A DNA stretch of 64,000 bases from Mucilaginibacter sp. KACC 22773 (GTDB taxonomy: Bacteria > Bacteroidota > Bacteroidia > Sphingobacteriales > Sphingobacteriaceae): positions 4,898,001 through 4,962,000 of the forward strand of contig NZ_CP117883.1 in the NCBI RefSeq assembly GCF_028736215.1, given 5' to 3'. The notes under the pieces were generated by a model, which did not search any database, was not told the origin of the DNA, and saw nothing but the letters and a program-made list of their open reading frames with translations. Below are positions 58,569 to 64,000 of the stretch, one piece after another (position 1 is the first letter of the stretch; each line of letters starts with the position of its first letter). Made by a program: the position numbers and the translations under genes.

Positions 58569-59903
58569 CTACCTGTTAAAATTCAGCCGTTTACCGGTTT
58601 CACCTTCCGCGAGGGTCCCGTTAGCATATACAACATTGCCAGACACCAAGGTGTAAGCTATCCGCGAGCGGAAAGTAGTGCCTTCAAACGGGCTCCAGCC
58701 ACATTTATATAAGATATTGGCCTTGTTCACGTTCCAGGGATTATTCAGGTCGGCTAAAACCAGGTCGGCCCAGTAGCCTTCGCGGATAAAGCCGCGCCTG
58801 TCAATCTGGAAGCAGGCAGCAACGTTATGGGCCATTTTTTCGGCTATTTGTTCAAGCTTAATTTTGCCGTGATGGTAAAGTTCCAGCATAGCAGGCAAGG
58901 CGTGTTGCACCAAGGGGCCACCCGATGGGGCCTGCAAATAGGGCTGCGCTTTTTCTTCGATGGTATGCGGGGCGTGGTCGGTGGCAATTACGTCAATACG
59001 GCCATCTAAAACAGCCTGCAAAATAGCGTCCCTGTCGCTTTCTTTTTTTACAGCCGGGTTCCACTTAATCAGGTTGCCTTTTGTTTCGTAGTCGGCATCG
59101 GTGAACCATAGGTGATGCACACAGGCCTCGGCAGTAATGCGTTTATCTTTTAGCGGAATGGTGTTGTCAAAAAGATGAGTTTCAAGCCCGGTTGAAATAT
59201 GCAATATATGCAGGCGTGTGTTATGCTTTTTAGCCAGCTCCACCGCCAGCGACGACGACAGGTAACAAGCCTCGGCGCTACGGATCTTCGGATGAAGTGT
59301 AACAGGTATATTATCGCCCAGCAGCTGTTTGTAGTGGTTAAGGTTGCTTTTAATAGTAGCCTCATCCTCGCAATGCACCGCTATCAGCATAGGCGAGTTA
59401 GCAAAAAGGTTATCCAAAGTTTGCGGATTATCTACCAGCATATTGCCCGTTGACGAGCCCATGAAAACTTTAACACCGCAAACGTTGGCTACATCGGTGC
59501 GCAGTACCTGTTCCAGGTTGTCGTTAGATGCACCCATGAAAAATGAGTAGTTAGCCAGTGAGTTACGCGATGCTATATCGTATTTATCTTGCAGTAGCTC
59601 TTGTGTTAATGTGTTGGGTACCGTATTGGGCATTTCCATAAACGATGTGATGCCGCCCGCTACAGCTGCCCGGGATTCGGAATGAATATCGGCCTTGTAG
59701 GTAAGCCCAGGTTCGCGAAAATGTACCTGGTCGTCAATGCAGCCGGGGAAAAGGTAAAGGCCTTCGGCATTTATAACTTCATCTGCATGGGCATCAATTT
59801 GTGGGGCTATCCGGTCAATCAAGCCATCTTTCACCAACAAGTCGGCTACAAATTGCCTGTTTTCGTTAACTATTGTTGCTGCTTTAATGAGGATAGTTTT
59901 CAT
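58569..59903 (-). CDS. pyrC: dihydroorotase (class I)
   Basis: A 444-residue amidohydrolase closing carbamoyl aspartate to dihydroorotate. Metal-site motifs: DDQVHFREPG near residue 57, GVKVFMGSS (probable carboxylated Lys), HCEDE, LHILHIST, and ATDHAPHT near the C-terminal third. Length and motifs fit class I dihydroorotase; allantoinase is the main alternative. An IS3 element starts 38 bp upstream, so its native promoter may have been displaced. Confidence 0.88.
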   Translation of the reverse strand: MKTILIKAATIVNENRQFVADLLVKDGLIDRIAPQIDAHADEVINAEGLYLFPGCIDDQVHFREPGLTYKADIHSESRAAVAGGITSFMEMPNTVPNTLTQELLQDKYDIASRNSLANYSFFMGASNDNLEQVLRTDVANVCGVKVFMGSSTGNMLVDNPQTLDNLFANSPMLIAVHCEDEATIKSNLNHYKQLLGDNIPVTLHPKIRSAEACYLSSSLAVELAKKHNTRLHILHISTGLETHLFDNTIPLKDKRITAEACVHHLWFTDADYETKGNLIKWNPAVKKESDRDAILQAVLDGRIDVIATDHAPHTIEEKAQPYLQAPSGGPLVQHALPAMLELYHHGKIKLEQIAEKMAHNVAACFQIDRRGFIREGYWADLVLADLNNPWNVNKANILYKCGWSPFEGTTFRSRIAYTLVSGNVVYANGTLAEGETGKRLNFNR

Positions 59904-59986
59904 ATGATTTGAGAATTCGGATGTTCGATGTCGGATTTATTTGTCATGTCCTGAAAAAAGTAGACACTTTATTGTTTGTTACTTGA

Positions 59987-60033
59987 GGTGTTAATAAGTC
60001 GGAAACTCGTAGAGTTTTCGACTTATTAACACC
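59987..60033 (+). terminator. 22-bp hairpin inside IS3 end
   Basis: Left arm 59987-60008 (GGTGTTAATAAGTCG...) pairs with 60012-60033 with one G-T pair and a 3-base loop. On the plus strand it is followed by a T-rich tract, so it could stop transcription entering the element against the transposase genes. An alternative is a simple structural role at the end of the transposase transcript. Confidence 0.65.
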
Positions 60034-60089
60034 CTTTTCTTTTTTTGCTTCTTTTTTTCTTTTAAAATTTCCTGTTGCTTGTTAATAAC

Positions 60090-60947
60090 TTAAGCAGCAA
60101 TATGCACCTGCTGCGGGGTTGCTAAATTCAGTGACCAGTGTGGCCGGTCCGTATTATACGACCATATCGCTTCTTTTACTGCCTTTACCGCATTGCCCTC
60201 AGATGTAAAAGCTTCATCTAAGCCATATTCCTGCTTTAGAATGCCGTTTATCCGCTCGGCTGTAGCATTTTCATAACAATGGTTCGCCTCAGTCATGCTG
60301 ATCTTTATTTTGGCCTTCTTCAGCAGCTTTACATAATCCTTACTGCAATACTGAATTCCGCGATCTGAATGATGAATCAGGTCTTTGGTATCCGGGCATT
60401 GCCTGATGGCCATTTTCAAAGCATTAATAGCTCCTTTTATCTTTAAACTATCCGATAAATGCCAGCCCACGATCTTCCGTGAGTAGGCATCTGTGATCAG
60501 GAACAGATACACAAAGTCATCCTTTGTTCGGATATAGGTAATATCCGAAACCCAACCCTGGTGCGCCTTATGCAGCAGTTTATCTTTCAACAAGTTCCTG
60601 TATACCCTAAAACGATGGTAAGAATCTGTCGTTGAGATATATTTACGACGCCTCTTTACCAATAAACCGTTCCGCGCCAACAACTCAAAGAACTTATCCC
60701 GGCCAAGCTTTATTCCCGCTTGCTTCAGATCACCCTTTAAAACGGAGTACAACTTCTTGCCTCCTATACGCGGGTGACGCCTACGTACATCATGTATAAG
60801 CGACAATACCAACTGCTCATTTAACAGTTTCTTATCCGCTGACTCTACGGCTTTATAATAACCACTCCTGCTTACTTCGAAATAGCTACATAGCTCACTT
60901 AGCGCGTATCGCTTCCGGAGGAATCCGATGCTGCTGTGCCAAACTTT
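60090..60947 (-). CDS. IS3-family transposase OrfB (DDE integrase)
   Basis: In the -1 frame the product runs from the A9 slippery run: KKKVWHSSIGFLRKRYALSEL, then HPRIGGKKLY and the catalytic core. DDE residues are D in WVSDITYIRT, D in HHSDRGIQY, and E in ATAERINGILKQE. About 285 residues if fused to OrfA by frameshift; the first ATG-type internal start would be near 60812. All catalytic residues are present, so the element could be active. Confidence 0.92.
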   Translation of the reverse strand, partial: KVWHSSIGFLRKRYALSELCSYFEVSRSGYYKAVESADKKLLNEQLVLSLIHDVRRRHPRIGGKKLYSVLKGDLKQAGIKLGRDKFFELLARNGLLVKRRRKYISTTDSYHRFRVYRNLLKDKLLHKAHQGWVSDITYIRTKDDFVYLFLITDAYSRKIVGWHLSDSLKIKGAINALKMAIRQCPDTKDLIHHSDRGIQYCSKDYVKLLKKAKIKISMTEANHCYENATAERINGILKQEYGLDEAFTSEGNAVKAVKEAIWSYNTDRPHWSLNLATPQQVHIAA

Positions 60948-61288
60948 TTTTTTAAATCTGTCCCGTATAGTTTACCTGCCTGCCTGATCACTTCCTCTGC
61001 GCAATCTCTTGACAAATAGGCATCTGCCAAAGCTAATTTTAACTTCTTGACCTCTTTCTCTAACTCCAACAGCCGGTCTTTCTCATCTTTCGTTTCCACT
61101 CTAATTACCGTATTTAATAAATGTTGTTTCCCTAATTCTTTAAGCCATTTGTTTATCGTCTCTGCCCCACCTATGCCATAACGACGATTTGCTTCTGAGA
61201 TCTGCAGACCCTCCTGTTCAATCTCATTGACTACTTTTTGTTTAAAGCTAATACTGTACCGAATTACTTTTCGCTTACTTTTTGTCAT
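60899..61288 (-). CDS. IS3-family transposase OrfA with -1 frameshift site
   Basis: A 129-residue helix-turn-helix protein (YSISFKQKVVNEIEQEGLQISEANRRYGIGGAETINKWLKEL), followed by a leucine-zipper-like helix (DRLLELEKEVKKLKLALADAYL). Near the end a run of nine A (60953-60945) encodes LKKK; slipping back one base there continues into OrfB and gives the OrfAB transposase. Without slippage the product ends in a short Ser/Gly-rich tail. Confidence 0.9.
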   Translation of the reverse strand: MTKSKRKVIRYSISFKQKVVNEIEQEGLQISEANRRYGIGGAETINKWLKELGKQHLLNTVIRVETKDEKDRLLELEKEVKKLKLALADAYLSRDCAEEVIRQAGKLYGTDLKKKFGTAASDSSGSDTR

Positions 61289-61445
61289 TTTTCCTGATTA
61301 TTTAAGTTAACTATACTGTCAACCTATTTCAGGACAAGACAATTGATGGGCAAATTTAGAATTTATGACGACATAATAAGGCAAGAGCAAAATCAAGGAT
61401 TAAATTTGGGAAATGCAGGGTGTCTTGTTTACCGCAAAAGATGAT

Positions 61446-61862
61446 CTACCCCTCAACAAATTCTGCTATACCCGGAAAAGTGCCCATATTTTTATAAATA
61501 GCAGTACCGTTAGCTTCGCTGTCTTCAACCGCCCAGGTTGCCATGGCATACATTACCGGTCTCAGGCCCTGACCCGACGGACTAAGGCTGTAGGTTACAT
61601 ACGGTGGCACCACCGGCCTGGCCTCCCTGACGATGATTTTATCGGCTTCCAATTGTTTCAAATGCTGTATCAATACCTTTTCGGTTATGGTAGGTATTGC
61701 TTTTTTTAACTCGCTGTAGCGCTTGCCGCCGGTTAGCAGGTGAAATAAAATAATAGGTTTCCAGTACCCGCCAATGCGTTCCATTACATAGGTTACCGGG
61801 CACTCTTTAAATGCGGTTTGTTTATTTTCCTGTATGGTTGATGCTTCTTTAATTTGCGTCAT
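61446..61862 (-). CDS. HxlR-family transcriptional regulator
   Basis: A 138-residue winged-helix protein starting MTQIKEAST at 61862. The domain shows CPVTYVMERIGGYWKPIILFHLLTGGKRYSELKKAIPTITEKVLIQHLKQLEADKIIVREARPVVPPYVTYSLSPSGQGL, matching HxlR, including the N-terminal Cys often used for redox or electrophile sensing. It is divergent from an NmrA-like gene, a frequent pairing in which the regulator controls its neighbour. Confidence 0.9.
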   Translation of the reverse strand: MTQIKEASTIQENKQTAFKECPVTYVMERIGGYWKPIILFHLLTGGKRYSELKKAIPTITEKVLIQHLKQLEADKIIVREARPVVPPYVTYSLSPSGQGLRPVMYAMATWAVEDSEANGTAIYKNMGTFPGIAEFVEG

Positions 61863-61880
61863 ATGGATACATACTTTAGG

Positions 61881-61919
61881 GTAAGTACTTGTATAAAAGT
61901 AAGTACAAATATAATTTTG
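61881..61919 (+). promoter_or_regulatory. HxlR operator and promoter of NmrA-like gene
   Basis: Two copies of GTAAGTAC (61881-61888 and 61899-61906) and a dyad GTACTT-N10-AAGTAC (61885-61906) lie in the 82-bp divergent gap. A Bacteroidota-type promoter TTG (61889-61891)-N20-TAATTTTG (61912-61919) overlaps the dyad and drives the NmrA-like gene, so bound HxlR would block it. The assignment is from symmetry and position. Confidence 0.65.
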
Positions 61920-61944
61920 CTCCCAACAAAAACAAATTATAATC

Positions 61945-62829
61945 ATGAAAATCATAGTAACAGGTTCATTAGGCAATATCAGCAAGCCTTTGACAAAACA
62001 ATTAATTGAGGCAGGCCACCAGGTAACCGTTATCAGCAGCGATAAAAATAAAGCCGCGGCTATCCAGGCATTAGGCGCTACAGCGGCTATTGGCTCATTG
62101 GCCGATACCGCATTCCTTGCAGATACTTTTACCGGGGCTGACGCCGTTTACGCCATGATACCACCAAACTTTGGAGCCGCTAACTTAAGGCAATACATGG
62201 TAGATACAGGCAAAAGTTATGCCGGGGCCATTCAAAAATCGGGTATTAAAAAGGTTGTTGCTTTAAGCAGCGTCGGGGCGCATTTAAACGATGCCACCGG
62301 ACCTATAAAAGGCATTCACGATGTTGAAGGCATATTGAGCGGATTACAGGGAGTAGCTATCAAATTTATTCGTGCACCATTCTTTTATGTGAATTTGCTT
62401 AATGATATCCCGGCCATTAAGCATCAGGGAATTTTAGGTTCAAACTACCCGGCAGATGCAAGGCTGATATTAGTACATCCACGGGATATTGCCGATGCTA
62501 TTGCCGAAGAATTACAGGCCGATTTTACCGGCAAAAGTGTACGCTACATTGTGAGCGACGAAAGCACAACGGCCCGGGTAGCAACCGCTTTAGGCAAAGC
62601 CATTGGTAAGCCCGAATTGCAATGGACAGGTTTTAGCGACGAACAGGCGCTTCAGGGCATGCTGCAACACGGTTTGCCGCCCGAAATGGCCAAAAATTTT
62701 GTAGAAATGGGCACAGCTGTACGCAGCGGAATAATCTGGGAAGATTATGACCTTCATAAACCCGCCCAATGGGGCAAGGTAAAACTTGAAGATTTTGCCA
62801 GTGAATTTGCCGAAGTTTATAACAGCTAA
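61945..62829 (+). CDS. NmrA-like NAD(P)-binding protein
   Basis: A 294-residue atypical SDR. Start MKIIVTGSLGNISKPLTKQLIEAGHQVTVISSDKNKA has the TGxxGxxxxxxxxxL-type dinucleotide motif. KKVVALSSVGAHL and a C-terminal substrate-like region follow. NmrA-like proteins bind NAD(P) and sense redox state or reduce quinones or aldehydes. Divergent HxlR regulator suggests induction by electrophiles. Function is inferred, not proven. Confidence 0.85.
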   Translation: MKIIVTGSLGNISKPLTKQLIEAGHQVTVISSDKNKAAAIQALGATAAIGSLADTAFLADTFTGADAVYAMIPPNFGAANLRQYMVDTGKSYAGAIQKSGIKKVVALSSVGAHLNDATGPIKGIHDVEGILSGLQGVAIKFIRAPFFYVNLLNDIPAIKHQGILGSNYPADARLILVHPRDIADAIAEELQADFTGKSVRYIVSDESTTARVATALGKAIGKPELQWTGFSDEQALQGMLQHGLPPEMAKNFVEMGTAVRSGIIWEDYDLHKPAQWGKVKLEDFASEFAEVYNS

Positions 62830-62845
62830 TTGAAATCAAATAAAA

Positions 62846-62874
62846 GGCCGCCCCAACAAAAATGAGGGCGGCTT
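62846..62874 (+). terminator. hairpin after NmrA-like gene
   Basis: GCCGCCC pairs with GGGCGGC (62847-62853 with 62866-62872) plus wobble extension. The T-tract after it is weak (TTGTTG), so termination is possible but not certain. Confidence 0.5.
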
Positions 62875-62999
62875 GTTGCAGAACTATCTAAAGTGAAATC
62901 TCGATTTCCTAAAAGAAGTTTTCCCCAAGATAAACATCTATTGACCAATCAGTTATCACTAATATCAAAGTGCCTTAAGGTTTTTTGGCTGTTGTTCAC

Positions 63000-63683
63000 C
63001 TAATCGCGCCACAAATAAGGAAAAAGCAATAACGCGGTTGTAATTACGATAGCGTTAATGGCGAACAAAACCCCGATATCGCCGTAACTCAGGCTCCGCT
63101 CTATGCCATCCATTGCCCTTTTACTCAGGCGGATAAGGATAAGTATCACTGGTATAATTACCGGGAAGCTTAAAATAGCCATGAGCGTGCCGTTGTTGCC
63201 GGCTTTTGATGCTATGGCCGATATCATGGTAAATACTGTTGAAAAGCTGATGCTGCCCATTAAAACCGCCAGCAAATAAAACCATAGGTCGCCAAGTTTA
63301 TTGGTAAAAAAAACCTGGTATACCAGCAGGGCCAAAAAACTGATGAGTGTCATCAGTAAAATATTGTATATGGTTTTTGAAAGTATAATAGCCTGCGGGC
63401 TGGCTATGGAGTAATAATAAAGCAGCCTGCTTTTACTTTCCTGCATAAAGCTTTTGGCAATGGCATTTACCGATGCAAACAGCATAATGATCCAGAACAG
63501 TACATTCCATACCAGTGGATAGGCGGTGGTACCGCTGAGACCCGAACTTTGGTTAAACGAAATATAGCAAACAAACACAGTGGATACCACGTACAGCAAA
63601 ACCCCATTAAAAGCATATTTCGACCGCCACTCCAGCAAAATTTCTTTTTTTAACAAATGAATGGTTTCCTGAACAAGCTTCAT
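63000..63683 (-). CDS. ccmB: haem exporter permease CcmB
   Basis: A 227-residue six-helix membrane protein, part of the cytochrome c maturation ABC complex that acts with CcmA to release haem from CcmE. Diagnostic segments: LLKKEILLEWRSKYAFNGVLLYVVSTVF at the N-terminus, NVLFWIIMLFASVNAIAKSFMQESKSRLLYYYSIASPQAIILSKTIYN, and final LLFPYLWRD. The window has c-type cytochromes that need such a pathway. The start at 63683 follows a TACCTTTG box on the minus strand. CcmA and CcmC are not within view. Confidence 0.9.
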   Translation of the reverse strand: MKLVQETIHLLKKEILLEWRSKYAFNGVLLYVVSTVFVCYISFNQSSGLSGTTAYPLVWNVLFWIIMLFASVNAIAKSFMQESKSRLLYYYSIASPQAIILSKTIYNILLMTLISFLALLVYQVFFTNKLGDLWFYLLAVLMGSISFSTVFTMISAIASKAGNNGTLMAILSFPVIIPVILILIRLSKRAMDGIERSLSYGDIGVLFAINAIVITTALLLFPYLWRD

Positions 63684-63687
63684 GCGG

Positions 63688-63718
63688 CAAAGGTAATAAT
63701 TTGTGATAAGGGATTTCA
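63688..63718 (-). promoter_or_regulatory. candidate Bacteroidota promoter for ccmB
   Basis: On the minus strand TTG, about 21 bases, then TACCTTTG (63695-63688) precede the ccmB ATG by 4 bp. Both boxes fit the TTG/TAnnTTTG consensus, but the leader would be nearly absent, so the annotation is tentative. Confidence 0.4.
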
Positions 63719-63773
63719 AGCATTTGTTTGATAGCCGGGATTACTTTAATTTTGATTACAATTAATAACCAAA

Positions 63774-64000
63774 ATGCCCATAGCTTATTATCGTACACCT
63801 ATCGGAATCGTCCGCATTACCCAGGATGGCGATTTTATTTCGGGGATCTCTATCCGGGACGAGGAATATGAGATAGAGCCGGCCTGCACGCCGCTCCTGC
63901 AAATGGCTATTGACCAGTTACAGGAATATTTTGATGGGACAAGAAAAACCTTCGATTTCCCTATTAAGCAACCGGGTACCGATTTTCAACAGCAGGTTTG
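63774..64000 (+). CDS. methylated-DNA-protein cysteine methyltransferase (5' part)
   Basis: The first 75 residues (MPIAYYRTPIGIVRITQDGDFISGISI... GTRKTFDFPIKQPGTDFQQQV) are the N-terminal domain and the start of the catalytic domain of an O6-alkylguanine-DNA alkyltransferase of the Ogt type. The GTDFQQQV motif leads into the active-site region beyond the window edge. The Cys nucleophile is not visible. Divergent from ccmB. Confidence 0.85.
   Translation, partial: MPIAYYRTPIGIVRITQDGDFISGISIRDEEYEIEPACTPLLQMAIDQLQEYFDGTRKTFDFPIKQPGTDFQQQV

Larger units (their letters stand above)
59942..61341 (-). mobile_element. complete IS3-family insertion sequence (1400 bp)
   Basis: Terminal inverted repeats begin TGTCATGTCCTG at 59942 and end CAGGACAAGACA at 61341, with further matching (CTGAAA..AG/TT.GACA) for about 26 bp. 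The element is flanked by a 3-bp direct repeat ATT (59939-59941 and 61342-61344), the duplication size usual for IS3. It encodes overlapping OrfA and OrfB in a -1 arrangement. It appears intact. Confidence 0.93.

Overview
The window looks like a chromosomal segment of a Bacteroidota bacterium, most likely a member of the Sphingobacteriaceae close to Mucilaginibacter or Pedobacter. This is an inference from several things seen together: candidate promoters that fit the Bacteroidota pattern (TTG, a spacer of about 20, then TAnnTTTG), many secreted or lipoprotein products with short hydrophobic leaders, an M56/BlaI pair carrying TonB-plug-like modules, a complex I gene set, CcmB, and intergenic DNA full of inverted repeats. 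No rRNA, tRNA or CRISPR array was recognised. About 60 genes are supported. They lie on both strands in short operons, with many convergent pairs separated by bidirectional hairpin terminators.

Region by region. 1-4.8 kb: a truncated ABC exporter, a HAD phosphatase abutting a biotin carboxylase, and small orphan proteins. 5-11 kb: a diheme cytochrome c, an SDR, a secreted Hint-domain protein, and two Tat-exported enzymes (a PLP aminotransferase and a flavin amine oxidase). 11-18 kb: threonine aldolase, an Rpn-type nuclease, an acyltransferase, a soluble sugar dehydrogenase and topoisomerase IB. 18-27 kb: a BlaR1-like metallopeptidase with its BlaI repressor, then complex I genes split into nuoC (behind pdxH) and nuoAB on the other strand, with YqgE, a glycosyltransferase and a flavoprotein between them. 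27-35 kb: a carboxylesterase-like hydrolase, GNAT and fasciclin proteins, and purK and purE separated by a tandem gene duplication. 35-46 kb: a YbbA-YbbP-TesA-like trio, a membrane/TIG protein, a serine hydrolase, and a sugar dehydrogenase-cytochrome c operon. 46-54 kb: a COG2984/4120/1101-type ABC importer, Nudix, AHSA1-like, riboflavin synthase and TPR proteins. 54-64 kb: an HscA-like Hsp70, a frameshifted orphan, dihydroorotase, a complete IS3-family element with target duplication, a divergent HxlR/NmrA pair, CcmB, and the start of a methylguanine-DNA methyltransferase.

Most of the content is housekeeping and envelope metabolism: purine, pyrimidine, flavin and pyridoxal synthesis, respiration, cytochrome maturation and periplasmic dehydrogenases. 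The accessory signals are the IS3 element, the Hint-domain protein, the membrane/TIG protein, the purK-purE duplication and several families of dispersed intergenic hairpin repeats. The best candidate for something undescribed is the repeat system. A composite double-hairpin element of about 140 bp occurs twice in opposite orientation, other related elements are present, and many gaps are bounded by inverted copies of locus-specific short words that start at stop codons. No complete new multi-gene defence or secretion system was recognised.
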